A stretch of DNA of 64,000 nt from an uncultured Flavobacteriaceae bacterium. GTDB taxonomy: Bacteria; Bacteroidota; Bacteroidia; Flavobacteriales; Flavobacteriaceae. The notes beneath the pieces are model-generated. The model had not been told where the DNA came from, did not search any database, and saw only the letters and a program-made list of their open reading frames with translations. A program made the translations under genes and the position numbers. The stretch is taken from the NCBI GenBank assembly GCA_947494715.1, contig CANLWG010000011.1:62001-126000 (forward strand), given 5' to 3'. This document shows positions 35,064 to 44,244 of the stretch, one piece after another; the first letter of the stretch is position 1, and each line of letters begins with the position of its first letter.

Positions 35064-35714
35064 ATGGCACAGTCAAAATCAACAAAGAAATTGTTTAATA
35101 TGGCCTACGGCCTTGGGGCATCTGTAGTAATCATAGGTGCATTGTTCAAAATCCTTCACTGGGAGTTCGGACCTCTTTCTGGTGGTCTTCTTCTTGCAGT
35201 AGGTCTTATTACCGAAGCACTTATTTTTGCGATCAGTGCATTTGAACCAGTGGAAGATGAATACGATTGGTCTTTGGTTTATCCTGAATTAGGAGGTGGA
35301 GCTTCCAACGGAAAGAAAAACGAGTTGGCCGAGTTGAAAGAAGCGGAGACTTCTTTATCCAAAAAGCTGGATGACCTTTTAAAAGAGGCCGGTGTAGATG
35401 CCAATCTTATGGAAAGCTTGGGTGACAGTATCCGAAATTTTGAAGGAGCCGCCAAAGGTATCGCCCCTACAATGGATGCCATGGAGTCTACCAAGAAATA
35501 TTCCGATGAAATGGTTCAGGCCGCTGCCCAAATGGAATCTTTGAACAGTTTGTACAAAGTTCAATTGGAGAGCGCAAGTAAACAAGCTTCTGTTAACGAG
35601 GAAGTAGTACAGAACGCCAGTGCTCTTAAAGACCAAATGGAATCTTTGGCCACTAACCTTTCTTCATTGAATGGTGTTTACGGTGGAATGTTGACCGCCA
35701 TGAATAGAAACTAA
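35064..35714 (+). CDS. gldL: Type IX secretion motor protein GldL
   Basis: Inner-membrane stator-like subunit that, with GldM, uses the proton gradient to drive secretion and gliding. The 216-residue protein has two adjacent membrane helices (about residues 15-33 and 38-58). Polar residues known to matter in the motor are visible: Tyr15, Lys29, His32 and Glu51, two positions shifted from the Flavobacterium johnsoniae numbering I recall. The cytoplasmic tail is helical and Ala/Ser/Met-rich. Confidence 0.96.
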   Translation: MAQSKSTKKLFNMAYGLGASVVIIGALFKILHWEFGPLSGGLLLAVGLITEALIFAISAFEPVEDEYDWSLVYPELGGGASNGKKNELAELKEAETSLSKKLDDLLKEAGVDANLMESLGDSIRNFEGAAKGIAPTMDAMESTKKYSDEMVQAAAQMESLNSLYKVQLESASKQASVNEEVVQNASALKDQMESLATNLSSLNGVYGGMLTAMNRN

Positions 35715-35770
35715 TTGGATTGAATTCCTTAAACCCAAATCAGATTAATTAATAAATCCATTTAGAAAAT

Positions 35771-37333
35771 ATGGCTTCAGGAAAACAGACGCCACGTCAA
35801 AAGATGATCAACCTTATGTATTTGATCTTCATCGCGATGTTGGCCTTAAATATGAGCAAGGAAGTTCTTGCCGCGTTCGGAATTATGAACGAACGGATGG
35901 AGGCTTCTAATATAAAGACTACAGAGAGCAATCTTGCTTTCTTGGAAGGTCTTGAAACAAAAGCGTCAGAGGATTCGGCCAAGTACGAGAAACTCTACAA
36001 AGACGCTCAACAAATAAAAACCTTGTCCCAAGAGTATTATGATTATTTGGAGGGTCTTAAATCAGAGATGATGAAAGAAACCGAAGATCCAAAGGATTAT
36101 GCTGTAATGGACAAGTCCGATTATTTGGATCAAAAATTCTTTCAGGGAGATAACCTAGCCGCAGGTGGTAAGGAATTCATGAAACGGATTACGGATTACC
36201 GTACCCAAGTTGCGGCTATAGTTCCAGCAAGCATCAAGGAATCTATTGAAGCTCGTTTTGAGACTGGGGATGCTAATAATGGTAAAGTTCCAAAGCGCGA
36301 TGGTACCATGCAAGATTGGATCAATTACCACTATGAGGGCTTTCCACAAGTCGCTTCTTTGGCCAAATTGACTGCGCTTCAAGCCGATGTCAAGGCTACT
36401 GAGGAGGACGCTTTGAAATCCATGTTGGAAGGGGAGCTTACAAGTCAAGTTTCTTTAAAGAACTTTGCTACATCCCTTTTCGCAAGCAAGTCCGCTTTTT
36501 ATAGTGGTGAAAAATATGATGGTAAAATAATTATTAGCAAGACGGACAATTCGTCTACACCGGTCAAGGCAGAATTAACCTTGGATGGCAGAAAAATGAC
36601 TGACGGAAAAGACTATCGCCTGGAAGCAGGTGGAGTTAAATTGTTAATAGGAGCGGGTGCTCCTGGCGACCATACCGTAGAAGGTACGTTATATTTTATG
36701 CAGGATGGTGAAGAAATTGAGGTACCTGTAAAAAATGCCTTCGCTACGATCAGCAAACCTAACGCTGCTTTGATCGCTGCCGACAAGATGAATGTAGTTT
36801 ATCGTGGTGTTTCCAACCCCATGTCCATTTCTATTCCTGGGATACCCAACAATAAAGTTAGTGCATCTGCACCGGGTCTCACAAAAAGAAACGGTAGTAG
36901 TTATGTAATGAATCCCGGAAAAGGTAGAACCGTTAAGATAGTAGCTTCAGGTATCTTGCCTGATGGCCAACGTATCTCTACTCCTGCAACTTTTAGGATC
37001 AAGGATATTCCAAGGCCTTCGGGATCGGTTAGTAAGCAGACGGGTAGCCTAAAATTACCAAGGAGAAACTTGGAAATAGCTACGATCAGTGCCATGTTGG
37101 AAGATTTTGATTTTGACTTGAACCTTGCCGTTAGTGGATTTAAATTTAAAGTACCTGGACAGCCAACAGTAGCTGTTAATGGTAGTAAATTGGATTCTAG
37201 GGCCAAATCTGCCTTAAAGCGCGCAAAAAGAGGTGATGCCGTTCAGATATTCGATATCAACGCTTACATCACAAATAACAAGAGTTACAAATTGAAGAAA
37301 GTGTCTCCCGTAGTTGTGGAGATAACAAATTAA
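35771..37333 (+). CDS. gldM: Type IX secretion motor protein GldM
   Basis: Single-pass inner-membrane protein whose periplasmic domains span to the GldK/GldN ring. The 520-residue product has a short basic N-terminus, one membrane helix (about residues 13-32, NLMYLIFIAMLALNMSKEV) and a long periplasmic part with four beta-rich domains; the stretch VYRGVSNPMSISIPGIPNNKV marks the third domain. It lies 56 bp after gldL; a strong hairpin follows before gldN. Confidence 0.96.
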   Translation: MASGKQTPRQKMINLMYLIFIAMLALNMSKEVLAAFGIMNERMEASNIKTTESNLAFLEGLETKASEDSAKYEKLYKDAQQIKTLSQEYYDYLEGLKSEMMKETEDPKDYAVMDKSDYLDQKFFQGDNLAAGGKEFMKRITDYRTQVAAIVPASIKESIEARFETGDANNGKVPKRDGTMQDWINYHYEGFPQVASLAKLTALQADVKATEEDALKSMLEGELTSQVSLKNFATSLFASKSAFYSGEKYDGKIIISKTDNSSTPVKAELTLDGRKMTDGKDYRLEAGGVKLLIGAGAPGDHTVEGTLYFMQDGEEIEVPVKNAFATISKPNAALIAADKMNVVYRGVSNPMSISIPGIPNNKVSASAPGLTKRNGSSYVMNPGKGRTVKIVASGILPDGQRISTPATFRIKDIPRPSGSVSKQTGSLKLPRRNLEIATISAMLEDFDFDLNLAVSGFKFKVPGQPTVAVNGSKLDSRAKSALKRAKRGDAVQIFDINAYITNNKSYKLKKVSPVVVEITN

Positions 37334-37345
37334 TAAGTATTAAAA

Positions 37346-37373
37346 ACCGGGTGACCTTAATAGGTTACCCGGT
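37346..37373 (+). other. Intercistronic hairpin between gldM and gldN
   Basis: ACCGGGTGACC (37346-37356) pairs with GGTTACCCGGT (37363-37373), 11 bp with one G-T, six-base loop. It is followed only by AATTTTAAAA, a poor T run, so it is more likely a partial terminator or mRNA-stabilising stem than a full stop. Confidence 0.65.
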
Positions 37374-37393
37374 AATTTTAAAAGGATTAAACA

Positions 37394-38296
37394 ATGAATT
37401 GGAAGAATGTTTTATTAATCGCAGCCCTTGGTTTGTTGCCCGTATCCATAATGGCCCAGGCGAATATATTGAACGCCAAAAAACCTGAGGATATTGGAAA
37501 AAAGACCGAAGCACAAAAAACGATGGACAATGACGCTCCCTTGGAATATGGTTATGTGGACGATAGGGATATCCTTTGGTCAAAGACCGTGTGGGAGGTA
37601 GTAGATTTGGACGAGCGTGTAAACTTTCCATTATACTATCCAATAGATACCGTTGATATTGGTGCCGATAGAAGATCCTTGTATGATGTTTTAATGAAGA
37701 ACATTAAAAATGGTAAACTTCAGGATGTGTATGTAGATTCCTATTTTACCGAAAAAAGAAATTTTGGGGATCTGACAGCTACCTTGCAAAAAGTAGATAC
37801 TACGGACTATGGTTATGAGCAATTGAATGCTGGTGAAGAACTCTCTCAAGAATTTGTAATCCGTAGAGATCTTACAGCTGCGGATATTGAAGAATACCGT
37901 ATTAAGGGAATCTGGTATTTTGATAAGCGTCAAGGTGAATTGAAATACCGTCTATTGGGACTTGCGCCAGTAGCTCCCGATGTTAACTTTATCGATGACG
38001 AATCCATGGATCCCGGGGATGCCAAAGTAGAATTGTTTTGGGTATGGTACCCAGGTGCACGGCAAATTTTGCACGATGCCAAGGTGTTCAACCAAAGAAA
38101 TTCCGCCCAGCCCATATCTTTTGATATGCTCTTGAACGCAAGAAGATTCAATGGCGTTATCTATCGTGAGGATAATGTTCATGGAGACCGCGAAATTAAT
38201 GATTACATTTCCGAAAACGCCCTGTTCCAATTGTTGGAGGCCAATCGTATAAAAGAGGTCATCCGAGATAGGGAGCAGGACATGTGGGCTTACTAA
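37394..38296 (+). CDS. gldN: Gliding motility/type IX secretion protein GldN
   Basis: Periplasmic ring partner of GldK. The 300-residue product has a signal peptide ending at about Ala22 (VSIMAQA) and the family's DDRDILWSKTVWEVVDLDERVNFPLY opening, TVDI, and a VELFWVWYPGAR segment. It closes the gldK-L-M-N operon and is followed by a terminator. Confidence 0.95.
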   Translation: MNWKNVLLIAALGLLPVSIMAQANILNAKKPEDIGKKTEAQKTMDNDAPLEYGYVDDRDILWSKTVWEVVDLDERVNFPLYYPIDTVDIGADRRSLYDVLMKNIKNGKLQDVYVDSYFTEKRNFGDLTATLQKVDTTDYGYEQLNAGEELSQEFVIRRDLTAADIEEYRIKGIWYFDKRQGELKYRLLGLAPVAPDVNFIDDESMDPGDAKVELFWVWYPGARQILHDAKVFNQRNSAQPISFDMLLNARRFNGVIYREDNVHGDREINDYISENALFQLLEANRIKEVIRDREQDMWAY

Positions 38297-38382
38297 TAAA
38301 AATTCAAACTTTAATTAGATAGTCCTTGCCGCCAAAAAGTGGCAAATACATTAGACGAGATTACATTCCAATTCAATAAAAC

Positions 38383-38416
38383 AAAAATGCCCTAACGAAA
38401 CCGTCAGGGCATTTTT
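38383..38416 (+). terminator. Terminator after gldN
   Basis: AAAAATGCCCT (38383-38393) pairs with AGGGCATTTTT (38406-38416) and continues into further T residues. 87 bp after the gldN stop. Confidence 0.82.
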
Positions 38417-38490
38417 TTGTTCAGTACGTCCTTGGTCTATCCTTGGGTGGTACCTCTCGCAATGACCGTTACAATTTCTACCTTTGCCCC

Positions 38491-39552
38491 ATGTTGGATT
38501 ATATAATTGTAGGCTTGGGTCTCGCGGGTATTTCGTTCTGCGAGCAATTGGAAAGGAATAATAAATCCTTCTTGGTCATTAGTGATGATTCACAGACCTC
38601 ATCCGTTATCGCAGGGGGGCTTTACAATCCTGTAATTTTAAAACGTTTTACACCAGCCTGGAAAGCCCAGGAACAGTTGGGGAAAGCAATTCCCTTTTAT
38701 CAGGGATTGGAAGAAAAATTAAAAGTACAACTGGATTTTAAGGTTCCGGTACTTAGGCGATTCGCTTCCGTTGAGGAACAAAACTTATGGTTTGAGGCCG
38801 CAGACAAAAAAGGGTTAAGCAATTTTTTGTCCACAGAGCTTGTCCAAAATAAAAACCCAAAAATCAATGCCCCTTTTGGTTACGGGGAAGTTTTGCATAC
38901 CGGTAGAATAGATACGGCAACCCTATTGAATTCCTATGCCGATTATTTATTGAAGCAACAATTGTTTTTAAAGGAAACCTTTGATTATAGCGCACTTAAA
39001 ATTTCAAAGGAAAATGTGGAATATAAATCCATAGAAGCAAGACAAATTGTTTTCGCGGAAGGATTCGGGCTAAAGCAAAACCCATATTTTAGTTATTTGC
39101 CACTTAACGGCACCAAGGGAGAACTACTTACCATAAAGGCCCGCACTCTAATGGAAGATAAGGTGATAAAGTCGTCCGTGTTCATCATACCATTGGGTGA
39201 TGATTTATATCGCGTGGGGGCTACGTACAAATGGAAAGATAAATCCAATATACCAACACAGGAAGCAAAATCCGAGCTATTGCAAAAATTGGATACGTTC
39301 CTTACCTGCGACTATGAAATTGTTGATCATGTAGCTGGGATACGGCCCACGGTAGCGGATAGAAGGCCACTGGTGGGGAGACATCCCAAGTATGGCAATT
39401 TGTATATGCTGAACGGTTTTGGGTCAAGAGGGGTCATGATTGCACCGTTTGCTGCCGAACAGCTATATGCGGCTATTGAAAAAAAAGAACCAATACTTAA
39501 GGAAATGGATATTTCCCGCTTTACGAAGAAATATTTTGAGTATGCGGATTAA
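38491..39552 (+). CDS. FAD-dependent oxidoreductase (DAO family)
   Basis: A 353-residue cytoplasmic flavoprotein of the D-amino-acid oxidase/glycine oxidase family. The N-terminus is a Rossmann dinucleotide fold, YIIVGLGLAGISFCEQL; the C-terminal part has GIRPTVADRRPLVGRHP and GFGSRGVMIAPFAAEQL, the family's FAD-binding end. The substrate is unknown, with MnmC2-like or amino-acid oxidation both possible. Start at ATG 38491 rather than the upstream frame at 38443 because it begins the Rossmann strand. Its last 32 bp overlap the convergent DUF983 gene. Confidence 0.82.
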   Translation: MLDYIIVGLGLAGISFCEQLERNNKSFLVISDDSQTSSVIAGGLYNPVILKRFTPAWKAQEQLGKAIPFYQGLEEKLKVQLDFKVPVLRRFASVEEQNLWFEAADKKGLSNFLSTELVQNKNPKINAPFGYGEVLHTGRIDTATLLNSYADYLLKQQLFLKETFDYSALKISKENVEYKSIEARQIVFAEGFGLKQNPYFSYLPLNGTKGELLTIKARTLMEDKVIKSSVFIIPLGDDLYRVGATYKWKDKSNIPTQEAKSELLQKLDTFLTCDYEIVDHVAGIRPTVADRRPLVGRHPKYGNLYMLNGFGSRGVMIAPFAAEQLYAAIEKKEPILKEMDISRFTKKYFEYAD

Positions 39553-39925
39553 CAGCTTTTGAATCGTATTTAACAAAAAAGTTTATCCAAATGTTTCGGG
39601 ACAGTCGTATGATTACTGGCAAAAAGACTACCAAAGTCCCTACAATCACAATAAAGGCATTGATTAATGATAAGCTTACAAATAAATAGGAAATGACAAA
39701 AGCCGCTACTGCAAAAGCGACACCCACGGCATAACTTACGTACATGGCTCCATAAAAAAAAGAAGGCTCCATTTTATATTTAAGGGCACAATTTGAGCAT
39801 CGTTCGTGCATTTTAAAAAGATTGCCCAAATGATATGGGTTCTTGTCCGCATACATGCTTTCTTGATGGCATCTTGGACAACATCCTGTTAAAATGCTAT
39901 AGAGTTTGTTCCCTTTTTTTAACAT
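39521..39925 (-). CDS. DUF983 zinc-ribbon membrane protein
   Basis: A 134-residue protein with two CxxC knuckles, CPRC near residue 18 and CSNC near 44, forming a probable zinc ribbon, then KMEPSFFYGAMYVSYAVGV and two hydrophobic segments (about 62-82 and 87-107). The function of DUF983 is not known. I start at ATG 39925; the TTG two codons earlier is less likely. The 3' end overlaps the opposite gene by 32 bp. Confidence 0.82.
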   Translation of the reverse strand: MLKKGNKLYSILTGCCPRCHQESMYADKNPYHLGNLFKMHERCSNCALKYKMEPSFFYGAMYVSYAVGVAFAVAAFVISYLFVSLSLINAFIVIVGTLVVFLPVIIRLSRNIWINFFVKYDSKAVNPHTQNISS

Positions 39926-39940
39926 TTGCAAAAGTTTTTG

Positions 39941-39949
39941 GCAAAGGTA
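39941..39949 (-). promoter_or_regulatory. -7 box of the DUF983 gene
   Basis: Minus strand TACCTTTGC, exact TAnnTTTG, 16 bp before the ATG at 39925 and inside the 62-bp divergent gap with the ABC-F gene. Confidence 0.4.
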
Positions 39950-39987
39950 AAGGTTTGCCTATTCCCGAACGTTACAAAAGTCACAAA

Positions 39988-41904
39988 ATGCTCAATATCC
40001 ATAATCTTTCCGTTTCTTTTGGAGGCGAATACCTTTTTAAGCAAGTTTCATTTCGCCTAAATGGAGGTGATAGGGTAGGGCTTATCGGAAAGAATGGGGC
40101 CGGGAAATCCACATTGCTAAAACTGCTGTCCAAAGAGATGTCTTTGGATTCCGGAACTATTGCCACTGAAAAAAATGTGAAAATCGGTTTTCTAAGACAG
40201 GACATCGATTTTGAACAAGGCAGGACGGTTTTAGAGGAAGCGTATCAAGCCTTTGTAGAACTAAAGGCTCTGGAATTAAAGTTGGATGAAATAAATCTAC
40301 AACTTGCGGAACGCACCGATTACGAAAGTGAGGATTATCATCAACTGATGGTAGATTTGAACGACGTTACCCATCAATATGAGATTTTGGGAGGTTACAA
40401 CTATCAAGGCGAGACGGAAAAGATATTACTTGGATTGGGATTCAAACGTGAGGATTTCAATGAAAGAACCGATACCTTTTCCGGCGGATGGCGTATGCGG
40501 ATAGAATTGGCCAAACTACTGTTGCAAAACAATGATGTACTATTGTTGGACGAACCTACAAACCATCTGGACATTGAATCCATAATTTGGTTGGAACAAT
40601 TCCTCAATAACTATGCCGGTGCGGTCATGATCGTATCTCATGATAAGATGTTCCTGGATAATGTAACTAATAGAACTATTGAAATTTCCTTAGGGCGTAT
40701 TTACGATTACAAAAAACCGTATTCTAAATATTTAGAGCTTCGGGCAGAAATGAAGGAGCAACAATTGAATGCGCAAAAAAATCAGGAAAAGGAAATACAG
40801 CAGGCAGAGCGCCTCATTGAAAAATTCAGGGCAAAATCTACAAAAGCTTCCATGGCGCAATCGTTGATCAAGAAATTGGACAAAATGGAACGCATAGAAG
40901 TAGATCAAGAGGATAATGCCGTTATGAACTTACGTTTTCCTATCTCCGTGACACCAGGGAAAGTTATCGCGGAAATCGATGACCTTTCCAAAAGTTATGG
41001 GGATAATCACGTTCTTCAGGGCATAGACCTTTTGATAGAAAGGGATAGCAAAACGGCATTTGTAGGTCAAAACGGCCAGGGAAAGACCACATTGGCCAAA
41101 ATCATAGTTGGTGAATTGGAGCATCAAGGTAGGGTTAAGCTGGGCCATAATGTGCAAATCGGTTATTTTGCGCAGAACCAGGCCGAGTATTTGGAGGGGG
41201 ACAAAACCGTTCTGGATACCATGATAGATGCCGCCAATGAAAAGAACAGAAGCAAGGTAAGGGATGTCCTGGGCTCATTTCTATTTAGTGGCGATGAGGT
41301 AGAAAAATATGTAAAAGTACTCTCCGGAGGAGAACGAAATCGGTTGGCGTTGGCCAAAATGCTGCTACGGCCTTTTAATGTACTGGTAATGGATGAACCT
41401 ACCAATCATTTGGATATACGATCTAAGAACGTGCTTAAACAGGCCTTGAGAAATTTTGAGGGAACCTTGATATTGGTCTCACACGATAGGGACTTTTTAC
41501 AAGGACTTACCAACAAAGTCTATGAATTTAAGGATAGGAGGATAAAGGAGTATTTGGGCGATATCGATTTTTATTTGGAGCAACGTCAAGTAGATAATTT
41601 CAGGGCTATTGAGCAAAATCAAAATGTAGCCAAAAAAAAAGTTAAAAGTGAAAAGGCGGGAAATTCGTTCAAAGATCAAAAAAAGTTGAAATCCTTGAAG
41701 AACAAGCTCAGCTCCGTAGAAAGCAAAATATCCGATTTGGAAAAAGAGTTGGCAGAGATGGATCACAATCTTCTTATGGACTATGACACTACTATAGCTG
41801 CACCCGACTTTTTTGATGTTTACCAAAAAAAGAAGAAAACGCTAGAAGAGCTTATGAAGGATTGGGAACAAATCACATTAACTCTGGATGAATTATCCTT
41901 GTAG
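39988..41904 (+). CDS. ABC-F family ATP-binding protein
   Basis: A 638-residue cytoplasmic protein with two ABC domains and no membrane part, as in ribosome-acting ABC-F factors. Domain 1 has GKNGAGKST, FSGGWRMRIELAK and DEPTNHLD; domain 2 has GQNGQGKTT, LSGGERNRLALAK and DEPTNHLD. A linker rich in Gln, Lys and Glu joins them, and a C-terminal coiled coil (KLKSLKNKLSSVESKISDLE) follows, as in the Uup/YheS types. Start at ATG 39988 (MLNIHNLSVSF); a frame open upstream into the DUF983 gene is an accident. Confidence 0.93.
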   Translation: MLNIHNLSVSFGGEYLFKQVSFRLNGGDRVGLIGKNGAGKSTLLKLLSKEMSLDSGTIATEKNVKIGFLRQDIDFEQGRTVLEEAYQAFVELKALELKLDEINLQLAERTDYESEDYHQLMVDLNDVTHQYEILGGYNYQGETEKILLGLGFKREDFNERTDTFSGGWRMRIELAKLLLQNNDVLLLDEPTNHLDIESIIWLEQFLNNYAGAVMIVSHDKMFLDNVTNRTIEISLGRIYDYKKPYSKYLELRAEMKEQQLNAQKNQEKEIQQAERLIEKFRAKSTKASMAQSLIKKLDKMERIEVDQEDNAVMNLRFPISVTPGKVIAEIDDLSKSYGDNHVLQGIDLLIERDSKTAFVGQNGQGKTTLAKIIVGELEHQGRVKLGHNVQIGYFAQNQAEYLEGDKTVLDTMIDAANEKNRSKVRDVLGSFLFSGDEVEKYVKVLSGGERNRLALAKMLLRPFNVLVMDEPTNHLDIRSKNVLKQALRNFEGTLILVSHDRDFLQGLTNKVYEFKDRRIKEYLGDIDFYLEQRQVDNFRAIEQNQNVAKKKVKSEKAGNSFKDQKKLKSLKNKLSSVESKISDLEKELAEMDHNLLMDYDTTIAAPDFFDVYQKKKKTLEELMKDWEQITLTLDELSL

Positions 41905-42076
41905 GAAAATTTCTTTGCATATTTAATTTTAGTACACCACAAAATAATACCCTTTCACAACAAAATAGGGCGTTTCATCGATATTTTTTGCTTTTTATCC
42001 CCTATTGGAGTTACTTTGTAGGGTAATTCTTTATTTCACAAGTCTAAATCTTACTGTCTATTTATATAATTGACAA

Positions 42077-42958
42077 ATGATGAAAAAGCTATTTTGTTTT
42101 TTGATGATAACCTTACTAAGTGCGAATGGAATCTTCGCCGAGGTAACCCGAAAAGAGAAAAAGGCACTGATAGATCTGTATGAGAGTACCAACGGCACGG
42201 AATGGATAAAAAAGTGGAATCTGGAGGAACCCGTATCTACTTGGCGAGGTGTAAAAGTGGAGAAGGGTCATGTGATTGAAATAAACCTGTTTCGAAATAA
42301 CCTTAATGGTGTTATTCCGGAGAGCATTGGAGATTTGGGCTATCTTAGGATTCTTAACCTTGCATTCAATACTATTACCGGGGAATTACCGGGTACTATA
42401 GTCTCACTGAATCGGTTAAGAGTACTGAAATTAGAAATGAATAGGATAAAAGGAGAACTCCCGGAAACCATTGGTGAAATGGAAAGCTTGGAGGAGATTA
42501 GCCTGTTCAATAATTTTTTGACCGGGAGTATTCCGGAGAGCATAGGCAGTATTAAGAACTTAAAAATACTTAACCTTTCCAGCAACAGTATTAAAGGAAG
42601 GATTCCAAACGCTTTGGGAGATTTGACCCAGTTGGAAAGTTTGGGTCTTTTTGAAAACGCTTTGGAAGGAAGTATTCCGCCGGAAATTGGAAAATTGGTA
42701 AAAATGAAGGAATTGGTATTGGCCAACAATCAATTGGCAGGTGAAATTCCCGCTGAGTTTGCCCAATTGGCCAATCTTGAAATATTTCAAATTCAAAACA
42801 ATAAGTTCGATTCCTTTGAAAACCTACAGATGATGGATTCCCGTCAGTTTCTGGTATTCGATTATGATAAGGAAGAATTTGATCCTAATTTCAAGGACAT
42901 CAATTTCAGTAAGACAAGAATGGCGGACACAAAATTTGAAGATGTTGAGGATGAGTAG
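42077..42958 (+). CDS. Exported plant-type leucine-rich-repeat protein 1
   Basis: A 293-residue secreted protein: signal peptide to about Ala21, then a cap resembling plant LRRNT domains (ALIDLYESTNGTEWIKKWN..W.GV), about eight 24-residue repeats of the plant-specific type (LxxLxLxxNxLxGxIPxxIGxL), and a tail ending DTKFEDVEDE. Probably a surface or periplasmic binding protein; no partner is known. The next gene is a clear paralogue with the same cap, tail and terminator. A start three bases later is equally possible. Confidence 0.82.
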   Translation: MMKKLFCFLMITLLSANGIFAEVTRKEKKALIDLYESTNGTEWIKKWNLEEPVSTWRGVKVEKGHVIEINLFRNNLNGVIPESIGDLGYLRILNLAFNTITGELPGTIVSLNRLRVLKLEMNRIKGELPETIGEMESLEEISLFNNFLTGSIPESIGSIKNLKILNLSSNSIKGRIPNALGDLTQLESLGLFENALEGSIPPEIGKLVKMKELVLANNQLAGEIPAEFAQLANLEIFQIQNNKFDSFENLQMMDSRQFLVFDYDKEEFDPNFKDINFSKTRMADTKFEDVEDE

Positions 42959-42987
42959 TGATTTATAATTTTTTAGTTAGTTTGGTT

Positions 42988-43017
42988 AAAGGGGTGCAAC
43001 TATGCATCCCTTTTTTT
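42988..43017 (+). terminator. Terminator after LRR gene 1
   Basis: AAAGGGGTGCA (42988-42998) pairs with TGCATCCCTTT (43003-43013, one G-T) and runs into seven T residues. Confidence 0.82.
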
Positions 43018-43197
43018 GTTTGAAATTTGCAGAGACACAGCCGATTACATAAGAAATCGAGAAAAAAAACGTTAAAAATAAACAATGTAACGAATAAAGA
43101 CAATACATGCCAAATCCACATTGGCAAAAAAGAGCCATAACCAAGATATGGAACTATCAAAACGTTTTACTATTATCAACCCTAAATCCTTCTAATT

Positions 43198-44082
43198 ATG
43201 AATAGAAAACTACTTTATACCACATTTCTTTTCTTCCTATTATTTCAAACCCTTGCTATAGCCCAAATACCCGAAAATGAAAAATCTGCTCTTATAGACC
43301 TTTACACCGCTACGAACGGAGATTCTTGGATCATTAAATGGAATCTTAAATCGGATGTTCGTCAATGGTATGGTGTAGATATTACTGAGGGTCATGTCGT
43401 TGGTCTTAACCTATATAAAAATAATTTGACCGGGAGGATTCCACCAAGTTTAAAAAACTTGAAAAGGCTTGAAGTTCTTGATCTTGCGTTTAATGCCTTG
43501 GAGGGAGAGTTGCCGACCACATTGGCCGAGCTTACCGAACTAAAGGTTTTAAAGCTTGAGATGAACAGTTTAAAAGGTGAGCTTCCCAAAAGTTTTACTG
43601 CAATGTCAAATTTGGAAGAACTTATCCTGTTCGACAATAAGCTTGGGGGAAGTATTCCAAAAGGTATTGGTGAGGTCAAAAACCTTAAGATTCTAGATCT
43701 TTCCAACAATTATCTGCAAGGAAGCCTACCCGAAAGTATTGGGGAACTTTCCAATTTAACAAATTTGGGGCTTTCCGGTAATAAGCTGGAAGGTGAAATA
43801 AATATTGGCTTTGGTAATATGCAAAACCTGTCCGAGTTGTTGCTGTCCTTTAATAACTTCAAAGGGACTGTACCCAAGGGCATCGATTCTTTGCCATTCT
43901 TGGAACTGGTTCAACTTCAAGGAAACGATTTCACTTCTTTCGAAAATCTTCAGGACATACAAAGTAAAAACCTCATTGTATTTGATACCGATGATTTGAA
44001 ACTGAACCTTAAATATCGAGAATTATTTGACATCGATGCACCAGTGGCAAATACAAAATTTGAGGACGTCGAAGATGAGTAA
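43198..44082 (+). CDS. Exported plant-type leucine-rich-repeat protein 2
   Basis: A 294-residue paralogue of the preceding LRR gene. It has a signal peptide (cleaved near Ala22), the same ALIDLYTATNGDSWIIKWN cap, eight plant-type repeats and an identical last eight residues (KFEDVEDE). It differs mainly in the outward-facing repeat positions. The downstream sequence including the hairpin is also duplicated, showing that a unit of about 1.1 kb was copied in tandem. Confidence 0.82.
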   Translation: MNRKLLYTTFLFFLLFQTLAIAQIPENEKSALIDLYTATNGDSWIIKWNLKSDVRQWYGVDITEGHVVGLNLYKNNLTGRIPPSLKNLKRLEVLDLAFNALEGELPTTLAELTELKVLKLEMNSLKGELPKSFTAMSNLEELILFDNKLGGSIPKGIGEVKNLKILDLSNNYLQGSLPESIGELSNLTNLGLSGNKLEGEINIGFGNMQNLSELLLSFNNFKGTVPKGIDSLPFLELVQLQGNDFTSFENLQDIQSKNLIVFDTDDLKLNLKYRELFDIDAPVANTKFEDVEDE

Positions 44083-44111
44083 TGAGTTATAATTTTTTAG
44101 TCAATTTAGTT

Positions 44112-44139
44112 AAAGGGATGTTCTTTGCATCCCTTTTTT
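44112..44139 (+). terminator. Terminator after LRR gene 2
   Basis: AAAGGGATG (44112-44120) pairs with CATCCCTTT (44128-44136), then more T. It is the diverged twin of the terminator after LRR gene 1. Confidence 0.82.
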
Positions 44140-44200
44140 CTTCAAACACGTTCAATTAAAATCCAAAACCGTTAAACAAATTTTAATAAATATTTAACGT

Positions 44201-44218
44201 TAGTTGCATATGCAACTA
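44201..44218. promoter_or_regulatory. Perfect palindromic operator upstream of the MarR gene
   Basis: TAGTTGCATATGCAACTA is an 18-bp perfect palindrome, 26 bp before the GTG start of the MarR regulator and its efflux operon. Size and symmetry fit the binding site of a MarR dimer, so auto-repression of the whole operon is likely. That MarR binds it is inferred. Confidence 0.72.
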
Positions 44219-44244
44219 TTTGCCTTTTTGTATAGTTTAGCCCT

